Both the position numbers and the translations under genes were made by a program. Positions 42,042 to 53,212 of a DNA stretch of 64,000 nucleotides are shown one piece after another. Position 1 is the stretch's first letter; every line of letters starts with the position of its first letter. The notes beneath the pieces are model-generated. The model saw only the letters and a list, made by a program, of their open reading frames with translations. It searched no databases and was not told where the DNA came from. Source of the stretch: Anthostomella pinea (lineage: Eukaryota > Ascomycota > Sordariomycetes > Xylariales > Xylariaceae); the NCBI GenBank assembly GCA_963556695.1, contig CAUWAG010000012.1, positions 4,774,001-4,838,000 of the forward strand. The letters are read 5' to 3'.

Positions 42042-43711
42042 GTCAGCCCTCGTCCCAGTGTCTCTTTACAAAAGTGATTGATGCAAGACGTAGTGATACG
42101 GTCCCTATCACTTAATTGCGTTCGCTGGAGAGTCCCCAGTTTCTTTGCTGTATCACAGACGATATGCCGGCAGAGAGGAAGGAGCCCTTCCTCTACGCTG
42201 CTGCAGGGCCTCTATGGTCAGAGGTCAATGAGAAGCGTAAGCTACAAGGTAACCAGCTGTCTGTCCAAGGCCAGAGTCGGCAGATTAACGCTAAGTTGCT
42301 ACAGCCCCTGATAATTCATGCGGCCTGCATACAAAGCGACGAAATGATCCTATCAGGCAAGTTCTACTGTAAATACTCCAAATTGGTATAACCTATTAAG
42401 ATTACAAAACTTAGCAATGCGAACAAAAGACGAAAGCTACCTGGAAAGACCATGAGTACAAACATTGCCAGAGATAATTTGATTATTTCTGCCTGTGATT
42501 GGAGCAGTCCTACAGTGCCTCGCGAAGATGGTGAAGATCACGACGATGTTCGTTCTCGCCTGTCTATATCCTCTCAATCTGGATCAGAGTTCTAAGGAAT
42601 ACTTAAGTGGGTTGCTTTTCTTCATGTATCTAATAGCTTTCCGGCATCAGGAGGGCAGGCACCAGCATACTGCCTAAAGCTATCGGCGTGCATTTATTCC
42701 AACTACATTCCCTTATAAAAATAGATAGAAGGATAGTGTTTTTTTAATGAAGGACAACCAGCGTCGCTCGATAAAATGTGTCCCATCGGAAAAGGCCAGA
42801 CAGCAAGGTTGCCTATGCACTGTGCTGAGTAGACGAGGACATCAGAAATATTACATAGAAAGCGTTATAAGATGACACCACAATAATCGATTTGCCGGTA
42901 TCGCTCACCATGTGCTCTGGGATCAGGAGGCTTGAACACAATATGTGTCAGCGACCCCTGGTTGTGGGCCTAGGATGATGTCATGGAACAATATGGAACA
43001 GGTATCGTGGAACGAGTTAGAGTCTCTGAACGAAATTCTATATAATTGGCTTGTGAAATATCTCTTTGTTTGTTTTGTCTTTTCTCTTTGTCTCTCGTCT
43101 TGTACTACACCACTAGTGCATAGGATAGCAATATCAGTGTCGATCTACTCACCGGCCAATCTTTGTTCGTCTCAGCCTTGACACTTCTTCTACGACCCCA
43201 TCGAAGAAGACGAGGAAGATACAAGCGGAACCACGTGAACATAAGCGAAAAGGACTCGACGAGTGAAGAGCATAGTCACTCTTCTACACAGGCGCCTGAG
43301 GCTAAGAAAGCCCGGATGATAAACCGTCCGAAACCACACACTGATAGTACAGGAACTGGACAAATCAGACTGCCCCAGGGATCTTCAGACCTTGAGAGGC
43401 TCAAAAGAAAACTTGCTAGTGGAGCTAGAATACACCGGAGCGAGCTCCCATCACTACCGAGAACTCACAAGGATCTACGAGACCACTTGATGGGTCGGGG
43501 TTCCGGGGGTGCAGAGAGAATGCCGTCATTTAAGAAGATATTATACAGTATATAATTGATTATTTCATTATTGCAAGGGTAGACACTCTGGGAAATACGA
43601 GCTGCGGGTCATACAACCAAGGACAGAATGCCCACAAACAAGGTCGGACCTCCAAGACTATATGTGTGAGCCGTTCGTATGGTACGTTACGTCCGGTACG
43701 AGGGCTTAGCT
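42042..43711. other. unassigned sequence with possible exon remnants
   Basis: Short frames at 42166-42391 (+) and 43163-43555 (+) have plausible composition; the second is Lys/Arg/Ser-rich (LERLKRKLASGARIHRSELP) and could be the end of a nuclear protein. Neither has a recognisable domain or a supportable gene model. Confidence 0.35.
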
Positions 43712-44314
43712 TCATGGCCTTGGCCCTGGGCTCGTCACGGCTGGGTGGCTGCGGCGCTCTCGTCCTGGCTGAGCTGTATTTCTAATGCTGTTGTTCCCTT
43801 CGCCACGGAGCCGTTGGGCGAGCTGCAAATCTCTCTAAAGCTGTGATTAATCCAACTATTAAGCCTAATGACTCAGTGCACACACATACCTGCTGGATTG
43901 TAACGCGCTTTGCGTGGATAGCACAGAGGTTGGTATCTTCGAACAGAGACACAAGATGTGACTCTAGAGCTTCTTGGAGAGCACCGAGCGCTGACGATTG
44001 GAATCGTATGTCATTCTTATAGTCATGGGCAATCTCACGAACATGTAGTTCAGTCAGTAGAGTCATCACTTAAAAAATAAAAATAAAAGCTTTATGCAAC
44101 CTACTAGTCGCTGAAACAGTAGCTTGCGAATTAGTAGATCGGTCGACCTCTGATAACGTCGAATTTCGCGCAGGGCCACGGTACCAGGCTTATAAAGACG
44201 TGATTTCTTAGTATGAACCGTTTTCGGCTTGCTCCCTGTGCTCTTGGATGCTAGTTGCTTGCGTGGAGCTTTGCCGCCGGTGGATTTTCGTTCTGTCTGT
44301 TTTGTGCGTGCCAT
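43712..44314 (-). CDS. divergent histone H3 variant (first intron doubtful)
   Basis: Exons on the minus strand: 44105-44314, about 43890-44033, and 43712-43834. The protein begins [20 protein letters not shown], so K4, K9, K14 and K18 are kept but A7 is Glu. The tail then departs from H3: [20 protein letters not shown] replaces the K27 ARKSAP region and is one residue shorter. The histone fold is clear: [50 protein letters not shown] clean intron (43835-43889, GTATGT to TAG) joins RVTIQQ to [13 protein letters not shown], after which ~27 extra basic residues replace the usual stop. Intron 1 is uncertain: donor GTAGGT at 44104 with the AG at 44034-44035 omits V-R-E, whereas the AG at 44069-44070 would need a weak GTTGCA donor and would add ~9 residues. 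It may be a real variant or an early pseudogene. Confidence 0.7.
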
Positions 44315-44545
44315 AATGCGGACAGTAAATGAGAGGAACAACGTGGTAATTTATAAAGAGGTAAGTGGTGCCAGTATTAAAATCATGGTATAAGAGTTTT
44401 GTCATTGAAGATGACAAAGTGAAACATTGTGTTATCTAACGCAACGCCACCTTGGCCGCTTTTTACTGTTAGATTTCGCGGGCTGGGGATGATAAAAAAA
44501 TGTTTGCAAGAAGCTTTTGTCTAGTAAGATTCAAAAATAGCGGGC
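44315..44545. other. short upstream region of the H3-like gene
   Basis: About 230 bases between the H3-like start and the LINE scrap. It is AT-rich with GAGGTAAG and ATAAAGAG elements; no gene is seen. Confidence 0.4.
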
Positions 44546-44561
44546 TCAAGGTCATATACAT
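44546..44561. repeat. target-site duplication, left copy
   Basis: The 16 bases TCAAGGTCATATACAT are repeated exactly at 44742-44757 and bracket the short LINE copy. Confidence 0.9.
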
Positions 44562-44741
44562 GACTGATTGATTGATTGATTGTATTTAACGTGGGGGATC
44601 GCTCTTCAGTAGTGCAAACCACGCTTCCCAGAGCCTCTGCATCGCAGGGTTGTGGAGGTATCAAGATAATAAGTACAGTCAGTCCCGTCACGAGCCCATC
44701 CCCGTTGTTGCGGCTGTATGGCTTTGGGGTCATCCATCTGG
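44562..44741 (-). mobile_element. 5'-truncated LINE copy (180 bp of 3' end)
   Basis: The sequence matches the terminal part of the 3' untranslated region of the LINE at 34,107-34,265 (shared blocks such as CCCAGAGCCTCTGCATCGCA and TAAGTACAGTCAGTCCCG), in the same orientation. Its own tail is GATT repeated (CAAT on the element strand) instead of the AAAC tail of the large copy. It is flanked by a perfect 16-bp duplication, the expected result of target-primed reverse transcription that stopped early. It has no coding capacity. Confidence 0.92.
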
Positions 44742-44757
44742 TCAAGGTCATATACAT
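44742..44757. repeat. target-site duplication, right copy
   Basis: Exact repeat of the 16 bases at 44546-44561. Confidence 0.9.
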
Positions 44758-46792
44758 CATAGTGAGCTTCACCCTAGTCATACCTCGAGCGGACCGACGG
44801 AACTTGTGGCCGAGGTTATTGATAGGTTATCGCAGTGGAACCCATGTTTGTGTAAATGACGACGGTAAAGGAGACACGGTTGCGCCTGACGACGAAACAT
44901 GAGATTAGACCGATTGGACTGCTCGACTGGGACATACGGATGAAGGCACATGACTAGTCCAAGAGGTGGATTGCGCAAACGATGGAACCTGCGAGAAGAC
45001 TGAAGCCTGCGATCCGGTCATGTTCTCAAGGTGGCCCGGTGATACGGACTGGGTCATCAGCTCATATCCCGAGTGATGATGCGGATACTTATGCATCGTT
45101 TCACGTGTTTCATGTGAGACTCTATTCTTTTCTGGCAAAGGATTCAGTTCGTCATCTCCGTCCATCGTCTGATATCCACCTCGAACAGTCTGAGATAGTC
45201 TCCCATCTCGACATCCTCCGCTGTTGCGCGGCGATTAGGCGTCCTGTGTGGTCATCCGGACAGCACAGGGGCAGCGCTCATAGTTGCAGCCACGAAGCAG
45301 AACATACTTTTGTTCTTATCAGAGACATTGTCATACATTTATTGATTTGATGGACGATCCATGCAAAGGAGATCCTGGTCCCCAATTTTTGCATGTACGG
45401 ACTGGACACAGGAAGTTGAAGCCTGTCTCATCACCTTCCGGGGAGCTATTACCATTCTCCGAGGACAGCCTCAAACTCGAAGACAAGATGAAGCAAATCT
45501 ATCAAGAGAACGAGATATACACCTGGCCACCAAAAAAAAAAACCTCTAAACAATGGCGTCAAATAAATAGCGGCACTTGCAGCCCAAAGCGACAACTAGC
45601 TCCGCCGGCGAAGCGAACCAGTTTGACCGTCGGCGGGACCATCGACGGCAGCGACGTCGTCCCCAGAACCACCCAATGCTGCCCTTTGCACAGACGGCCA
45701 CCAGGACGGCACCAGTCGGGTCTCAAATTCAACGTCAACACAACCTCTTCGGTTCTCTCACTTCTAAACAATCATCTTAAGTCCGGTGCTCTTGTGCTTG
45801 TGCTTGTGCCGCCCCGGGGTCTCAAGAAACTCTACACGGCATGTTTAATTTGTTGTCGACCCGTGTCGAAGAGCTGGTTACAATGTGAGTAGACAAGCAA
45901 CTTGATAAATAAAAGAAACTAATGTATGCTTGCGTCTCCAGGAACGGGACAATGTAAGTGTCAACAATCCTCCGACGCAGCCGGCATACACGTATGCCGG
46001 CGTGTGGGCACCCATCGCAATTGGGATAACCGAGGCATCAGCTATGCATCAGCCACGCATCAGCCGTGCATCAACTTTAATCGTGCCGTAGCTTTTATCT
46101 CCATTGCGCACGTCTTAAAGCCTACTACAATGGCCATAGGACCACTACCACTCCTAATAGTACGATGCGAGTGACCTACGAATAAGCAACTTGCAGATTC
46201 AACCACTGCAAGTGCACAGCCACCACTATTATCGGGCTGCGTGCAATTCTATTTCTACAAACATGCAGAGACCATCTGCAAGTACTCATCAAGTGGTTAC
46301 ATCCTCCATGTTAGTACGATTCATTATGGCATCGGTTTCTTGCAAGTTACCACATCATGGAAATTCCTAGAATCCTTCAGATCTCAGTCGTCTGCACGGC
46401 ACTAGCTATTGAGAGCTCGATCACTGTGTTAAGCTTGATAACCACCTTTAGGCTACTCAGACATATATCCCCATAGTCTCCTTTGCCTATGAGAGATCTG
46501 TATAGGCGCCCGTACCTAATTTTTGTTGTTTCAACCCGCAACACTAAGCACGACACTTATGGTTTCATTTGTAAGCCTATCGTGCCTGAAGAGCGGATAT
46601 TGGCCAGTTTGGTTTTTCGGGACCGCAATTCAATGCAGCATAATACGTGAAGTAAGTAGAGCCCTCGACTCTCGGTTATGCTTGTGCTTCAGCATTGGGA
46701 CAGGAGTCGAATAATGGCGTCCGGCCTGGGGCCGCTCCTTGTATCAAGCTTTACTCACATTATTTTGGCTCTGGATTGTGCAGAAGTGGGTC
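44758..46792. other. unassigned sequence, no gene recognised
   Basis: About 2 kb. A plus-strand frame at 45,350-45,890 has a charged N-terminus (MDDPCKGDPGPQF) but no domain, and it contains a run of ten A at about 45531-45540. A TTGTGC triplet-like repeat lies near 45789-45808. I see no transposon homology. Confidence 0.4.
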
Positions 46793-47640
46793 CTATAACT
46801 GCAAAGCACGACCGCTGTTACTGATAACTTTATGTCTATCATGTTGGAAGCAGGTGATACCACCAGCGTGCATTGCCAGTGTTGATTGACATCGTTCGCT
46901 CTCGGGTTTGACTATTTTCAGAGTGCTGTTTCCTGCGGTCAAGACCAGGCGCTCATCGCGGAGATCTAGCAGGCCAACATGCGGTGAGTGCCCTTCGAGA
47001 GTATAGAGACACGATCCCGTGTCCAGATCCCAGATCTTGGCGTAGCCGTCCATGCTACCCGATATGCAGCGGTTACGGGAAACATCTAGAGCGACACTAT
47101 GCATCTTTTGCTCATGGCCTGTTAAAATATAAACCAGCTCTCCCGTACTGATATGCTATAAGTGGGTTATGTTATTGTAGCTCCCGCTTATCAGAGTATC
47201 GGCATGCGCAGTGATAGCACGTACTGAGTGACTGTGACCTTGAAGCGTGCGGATAAAGTAGAGACAGTCAGTACCATTAGCTTGCGGGCCGGTCTGAATG
47301 TATCTTCTCGATCCCGTCTCTGGGAAACGCCACACACGCAACTGGCTGTTGTGAGATCCGGTGATGATTAGGGGGTTGGGAGGCATCATGACGGCCCGTC
47401 CATTCTCGACCTTTCCAGTGTCGGTTGGCATCAGGATCTGTAGACATCGGACAGTGCTGGTGTGGCCGTAAAAGACCTGCGTACAGAGCCCCTTCTCGAT
47501 GTCCCACATGCGAACAGAACGATCCTTTGACCCCGACATAAGTACGTTGCCTTCATATTGCAACACCACCATCGTGGCTCACTAGGTGTCTATAGAGCTT
47601 GCCTGTCTTGGTATCATAGACGTGGATAAACATTTCATCG
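46793..47640 (-). pseudogene. WD40 fragment related to Cdc4/FBXW7
   Basis: On the minus strand the repeats read EMFIHVYDTKTGKLYRHLVS, then after a frameshift near 47575 LQYEGNVLMSGSKDRSVRMW and GLCTQVFYGHTSTVRCLQIL, then LQGHSHSVRAITAHADTLIS, a broken repeat with TAG at about 47159, STGELVYILTGHEQK, and NRCISGSMDGYAKIWDLDTG with GLLDLRDERLVLTAGNSTLK. The order and wording match the C-terminal propeller of fungal Cdc4, the substrate receptor of SCF ubiquitin ligases. The F-box, the first blades and the end are missing, and IVKPE stands where the blade needs a Trp-Asp. It is a non-functional duplicate; the true gene must be elsewhere. Confidence 0.7.
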
Positions 47641-47642
47641 CT

Positions 47643-47687
47643 GTAGCTGGAATTCCTCTCCTTAATAGAACACTTTGAAATCTCACA
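47643..47687 (+). mobile_element. 45-bp copia LTR scrap
   Basis: This is the terminal 45 bases of the copia LTR, in the opposite orientation to the LTRs at 49458, 50019 and 55187, ending TGAAATCTCACA instead of TGAAATCTAACA. It directly abuts the WD40 fragment at its upstream side, so it marks the point at which that duplicate was cut. Confidence 0.85.
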
Positions 47688-49066
47688 GACTTGCACACAA
47701 GCTAAGCCAGGTGGAGGATAGAATAGCGCAGAGAGCCATAAGGGCAGACGCGCCGGGAGAACCAAATTGCCACATGTGCGTTAAGTGGCCATCGGGGACG
47801 ATGCGGGCCTGATTGGGTCCAATACATCCGAAGTTGGCCTGCACTTATGATACTGTAAAGCCTATAATGATTTATATTGACGTGTCCAGCCAGGGAAGCT
47901 TCGTAAATATCAGATAATTTGGCCTTTGATGCTCGGTGCGAAGCTTGGGGCCAGGTCGCCAGGTGTTCTTCACCGAGGGATCCATGTTGTCTATTAGAAA
48001 CGAAGCAGGCGAGCGGCGAGGTAGCGATGATTACTAGGCCATGCTTTAGTAATCATGCAAGTAAGCACAGCAAGCTATGTGGCGCGTTCACCCTGTTCTA
48101 GCGTCCCCGATAATTGTAAGGATAAGGTCAGCCAAATGCGCACCGCAATATTGATCTCTTTAGCGTCTCTGACATGAGCAGGGATACGGCCAGCCAGGTT
48201 TGTGTTGATCTCTTAGCGTTCCCGACGAGAGCGGGGGTGGGTCAGCGCGGCACGGGCCGTGTCCTATTCCCAGAAGAGCCCCGGGCTGTGCCCCAGCGGC
48301 TGGAACAAGCGGGACCCCCATGAGCCTACCACGCCCAACCCAACGCCACCTTACCTTGCATCGTAAGACTCGCCGGAGGATCGTCAATCCAATTGTCGAT
48401 AATATACAGGCAACAAACCAATATACAGTAGTGCGGTTCCAGGATGGAATCACTGTTGATATGAGTATAATAACAATTCGAGATCATTATTCAAAGCGCA
48501 TCAGATGGGGTGTGTTCATGCAGCTATTAAGCAAGATCCCTCAGAAAACGCTTCTTCGCATCTTCAGAAAATTGGCACCCTCCCGATAAACTATAGTACC
48601 TGACAACGTCTTGGGGCCACAAAGCAAGGTGCTGACGCAAAGGTTGGGCTGTCTGTCAGATTCCCTTCTAGGTCCTGCGTGGTGTATATTGCATGCACAT
48701 CTGGCTGGAAGAGTCTATCCGATACTTCAACCGGGCTGCACGTTCCGCGATCAAGCTGGAAGATGACCCAAAATAGAGGCATACATGTGCAACACGCAAT
48801 CAATGAACAAGCAACAGCAGCTCAGAGTATTACAGTATCTTGAGGACGTATAAGACAGCTGTAAGAACGTCGACGGGATCGGCTCTAGGTGTCCGGGAAT
48901 ATCAACCGCGGCCATGACACTAATTGAATGCTCGCCCTTTTTAGGAGTCTACCCAGATCCTATGTCATTGCTACCCCTATCTTCTATATAGCTTGGTTAT
49001 CATTACCTGTTCTTGAGCAACCTTATCCCACTACTTGTGGATCTGTTTAAGCCTCTCAATTAGACC
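47688..49066. other. unassigned sequence, no gene recognised
   Basis: About 1.4 kb. Contains a short direct repeat of TTGATCTCTTAGCG type (48150-48220) and no supportable coding sequence. A TATA-like TATATAGC at about 48986 and a pyrimidine-poor leader precede the next gene. Confidence 0.4.
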
Positions 49067-49457
49067 ATGGCCTTCGACCTTCAGTCTGGCATATTCAGTG
49101 ACTGGTTACATACAGTCCTTGGGCCCCTGGTGCCCCTAATTCTAGAAAGCTGCGTGTCGGTCATGCTTAAAGTCGACCTTGATCACAAGGAAAAGAAGAC
49201 AAGCAAAAAGTACAAATCTGTACATGGGATGATGAAATCCGTGATGAAGATCCCTAAAGCACTCGTAACGATCTACAGGGCGTTTGGGAACCCTTGGCAG
49301 TTCTTCCTGATGCCAGCTTTTCAGATAATAGCTATTATTATCTCCTCGCAAGTGGCTGACAAAGCGCAAAGTCGAAGACTCGGATGCGAGACAGAGCTGG
49401 ACGATGTGCTGACCAAGGCGCTGGCCGCACTGGAAGCAGTTGGAAAATTGGATGTAC
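49067..49457 (+). pseudogene. hypothetical gene cut by a copia LTR
   Basis: The ATG at 49067 (context GACCATGG) opens MAFDLQSGIFSDWLHTVLGP. Two hydrophobic stretches (about residues 14-35 and 78-96, FFLMPAFQIIAIIIS) flank a basic middle (KVDLDHKEKKTSKKYKSVHG), and an amphipathic helix LDDVLTKALAALEAVGKL follows. After about 130 codons the frame enters the copia LTR at 49458 and stops at once. No continuation is visible on the other side, because that end of the copia copy lies beyond a rearrangement. The family is not recognised; it was probably a small membrane-associated protein. Confidence 0.5.
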
Positions 49458-50018
49458 TGTAAGATTTCAAAGTGTTCTATTAAGGAGAGGAATTCCAGTT
49501 ACTCTGGAGCGGCCAGAGTGGCCCTATATATATCCAAGATATTAAAGGAAAGGATACGTGGCCTTATATTGGCCACGTATATGACAGAGTCACAAATGGG
49601 AATAGTGATCCTGAAGGATGACTATTGATGGGCTAACATAGCCCAGAATCCAATACGCCCTCTCAGACTGAGGGAATTAACATAACCAGAATATCACCCC
49701 TCTATATGAACCAGTCCTAGCAACTCCAGAAACTTAAAGAACCTTGCCTTTATCAAAGCTTTGGTAAGACCGTCTACAGGTATCTCATTAGTTCTAAGAA
49801 GAGAGAGCCGTATATGGACTTCTGAAATCTTCTGACGAATATAGTGTTCCCTGACTCGAATGTGCGTAGTTCGACAATGGAATTCAGCGTTCTGAGCTAA
49901 GTGAATAGCTCCGGCACTGTCTGAACGGATGTTGATAACATTCAGAGTGAATCCAAGTTCCAGCATTAGTTCTTGTAGCCAGGCAGCCTCTTTGACGGCT
50001 TCAGAGAGTGCGTAGTAC
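49458..50018 (-). mobile_element. copia copy B, 3' part with LTR
   Basis: A 198-bp LTR (49458-49655) begins TGTAAGATTTC on the plus strand and ends CCAATA. Next to it, on the minus strand, is the end of an RNase H domain: HLAQNAEFHCRTTHIRVREH and LTKALIKARFFKFLELLGLV. The element is interrupted at 50018 by copy A, and its sequence resumes at 55385. Confidence 0.9.
50014..50018. repeat. AGTAC target-site duplication of copia copy A (left)
   Basis: AGTAC at 50014-50018 is repeated at 55385-55389, exactly outside the two LTRs of copy A and within the RNase H coding region of copy B. Confidence 0.92.
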
Positions 50019-50216
50019 TGTTAGATTTCAAAGTGTTCTATTAAGGAGAGGAATTCCAGCTACTCTGGAGCGGCCAGAATGGCCCTATATATATCCAAGA
50101 TACTAAAGGAAAGGATACGTGGCCTTATATTGGCCACGTATGTGACAGAGTCAGAAATGAGGATGGTGATCCTGAAGGATGACTATGGATGGGCTAACAT
50201 AGCCCAGAATCCAATA
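50019..50216 (-). repeat. copia copy A 3' LTR
   Basis: 198 bp, identical in length to the LTR at 55187-55384 and to that of copy B at 49458-49655. Confidence 0.95.
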
Positions 50217-50254
50217 CGCCCTCTCAGACTGAAAGAATTAACATTACCAGAATA

Positions 50255-53212
50255 TCACCCCTCTATATGAACCAGTCCTAGCAACTCCAGAAACTTGAAG
50301 AACCTTGCCTTTGTCAAAGCTTTGGTGAGACTGTCTGCAGGCATTTCATTGGTTCCAAGGAAAGAGAGCCGTATATGGCCTTCCAAGATCTCCTGACGAA
50401 TGTAGTGTTCCCTGACTCGAATGTGCTTAGTTCGACAATGGAATTCAGTGTTCTGAGCCAAATTAATAGCTCCAGCACTGTCTGAATGGATGTTGATAGC
50501 ATTCAGAGTGGAACCAAGTTCCAGCATCAGTTCTCGTAGCCAGGCAGCCTCTTTGACGGCTTCAGAGAGTGCGTAGTACTCTGATTCCACAGTAGACTGA
50601 GCCATAACAGTCTGCAGCTTGGATGCCCAGGAGACAGCGCCCCCAGCAAACGTGAATAAGTAGCCTGAGGTGGATTTGGCGCTGGTCTTGATGCTTCCAG
50701 CATAGCTGGCATCACAGTAACCAACCAGCAGATCCGGAATCATCTCAAGAACCTCCCAGTGGGTCTTCCCGACATATTCAGGACCTCCAAATTTGATCCC
50801 AAGATCTAGAGAGTGCCACAAATAACGAAATAGGCGCAGAGTGGCCTTATATTGGGCTGAGCCAGGATTGTAAAGGTATCACGAGAGAACACCCATAGAG
50901 TATGCAATATCTGGTCTTCTATATGACGTAAGGAAGTTTTTAGAACCGATCAGGGACTGGTATGTCTGAATATGATATGTATCGATCTCAAGGTCTTTGT
51001 CCAAGGACTCCATCTATTCCACTGCTTGAAGAGATATCGGCACGTTCATCTTGCCAGTGTTCTGCTGGTTGAACGCCTCTTCAGTCCTTCTCATATATGT
51101 CTGTTGAGAGAGATATAATGTCCTCCCAGCTTGGTTTCTGACAATGTGGACTCCTAAGAAGTGTTCAACAGCTCCCATGTCCTTCATCTCAAATATAGAA
51201 CCTAGTTCCTTCTTGAAGACAGCGATCCCATCATGATTAGCCCCCAGAATAAGGAAATTATCGACGTAATTGATCACTATAATGCCACGGCTGATGTTGA
51301 CATAGACTGCGTTGTCAGAGACCAGAGGGTCGAATCCGAGGTCCTTCAGAGCGCTGCGAATGCGCTTCTGCCACTGCCTGGGGCTCTGCTTGAGCCCATA
51401 TAGCGGTTTCGCAAGCTTCATAATCATACCAGGTCTCCAGTTGATGGTATTCTCATCTGGATACATCTCAAAGAAGTCAGAGAGACCATCAGGCGTCTCC
51501 ATGAAGATCTCTTCATCCAGTTCTCCCATCAGGAAGGCAGATACAGCATCCATCTGGTCAATTTCCCAGTCCAGAACGGCAGCAATGGCTAGAAGGAGCC
51601 TCCAGGTGGTAGTACGAGCGCCTGAGGCCTGGGTTTCGAAATAGTCGAGGCCATGGCGTTGCATGAAGCCTCGTACAACCACCCTAGCCTTGTACCGAGA
51701 GGTGTTGCCGTCAGAGTCCCTCTTCCGCTTATAGACATTGCGGCTAGAGAGAGTTTTACGCCCAGCAGGCAGATCAGACCTCCACAAAGGAATAAAGGTA
51801 TTATTGCGCAGCAACGCCCGTATCTCTGTGTGAGTGCCATCCAGCCATTGAGGTGCCTCGGCAGACTCCATGGCTTCCTTGTAGCTAAAAGGCTCGTCAT
51901 TACGGGGAAGTGCCTGATCAGGGTCAGAAGACGGCCAATTGGCATAAGATGCCTCGATCGTAACATGTGGAGATATGCCAGGGGTGGAAGACTCGGACAC
52001 GTAGTGGTTGTGAGTCCTCCGAGTGCGCCCTCCGGAGAGTACATTCTCTGGGTTGAGCCCTGATTGGATTCTTGACCTCGGAGCAGCCGTTGGTGCTACT
52101 TCTTGACGAGGTGGTTCAGATGATAGAAGAATCGAGTCAGCTAGAGCAGTACTAGGCTCAGGGTTGCTATATCCAGAGTCAGAATGATGACCATCATCAT
52201 TATCAGAAGCGTCAGGGGACCCAAGAGGGGTCCCTAACGTGACAACTGGTTGGGGTGAATCATCTCTACCATCCCTTCCGTTATCTGACTCGATATATAT
52301 ATGCTGAGGATCGTGAGCGCCCTCTGGTGAAGACGGCGCCGGCAGATCTTCAGCATCGGGTCTGGTTGTCTCATAGTCATCGAGTGTACCACGGAAGTTT
52401 GGAAAGATGTGGATCAAATCTCTTGAAAGTACATACCCATCCAAAATCTCAAGATGGGCAGTAACTACAACCTTTCTCAGGTGTGTAAGATACACCTGGT
52501 ACTGGTTGGAACCAAGGGAACGAAGAATACGACCTCTCCTTGCGTGTGGAGTGGTCTTGTCTCCCTTAGGGCGGCGCTGCTGCGGCAAATGGACCATAGC
52601 GGCCTGCCCGATTGACAGTAAATTCGTCAAATCAGGCTTGTTATCCTTTCTAGGGTTCAGATCGTCAAAGAAAACTTCAAAGGGAGTCTTCTTAACGCCC
52701 TGGAGGAAAGATGTATAGCTCACATTGAGCCTATCACATACGGCAGGTCCAACAACCGGCCAAAGGGCTTCAGGTAGCCCAGAATCCTTCATAATACTGC
52801 GAATGAGAGCGTGTATAACGCCAAAGGATCTCTCAGCCACTCCGTTCTGCTCGGGAGTGTATGGAGCGCTGACTTCGAACAGGATACCACGTTCAGCTCC
52901 CCATTGCTTGAATCTCGCGTATTCAGAACCACCATTCATTCGGAATCGCTTCGGATAACGCCCGTACTGGGTGTGAGCGCATTCACAGTAGCGAATGGCT
53001 TGGTCGGAAGCTTCCCCTTTCTTCTCGTGAGGGCAGTACTCCCTCAAACGAGACTTGCCATCCACAAATACGGTGGCATAGAGAGAACCATTATAGCCTT
53101 GGACAGAGTGCTTGGCTGTATCTATATGGACAAGGTCTAAAGCATGATCTGGATGTTTCTGTTCAACTCGAGAGACTAGCGACGTAGATTGGACTCCAGA
53201 CATTCCAGACAA
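50255..53212 (-). pseudogene. copia copy A Pol: integrase, RT, RNase H
   Basis: From 53212 downward the frame encodes an integrase core (HIDTAKHSVQGYNGSLYATV, then MNGGSEYARF where copy B still has Asp, and SAPYTPEQNGVAERSFG), a GKEY-type linker with a Ser/Pro-rich region, and RT (AIAAVLDWEIDQMDAVSAFL, YGLKQSPRQW). The RT active site reads INYVDNFLIL (51257-51268) in place of Y-V-D-D. A TAG at 51014-51016 ends this frame; copy B has CAG there. A TGA at 50879-50881 stands where copy B has CGA. RNase H follows (VGYCDASYAGSIKTSAKS, QSTVESEYYALSEAVKEAAW, KHIRVREHYI) to TAG at 50255. It joins Gag-Pro by a frame change near 53200. Inactive by several independent lesions. Confidence 0.9.

Noticed and set aside
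45284..45892. 202-codon plus-strand frame as a possible gene
   Set aside because: No domain and a run of ten A within the frame; composition is not clearly coding. Kept only as a remark on the region.
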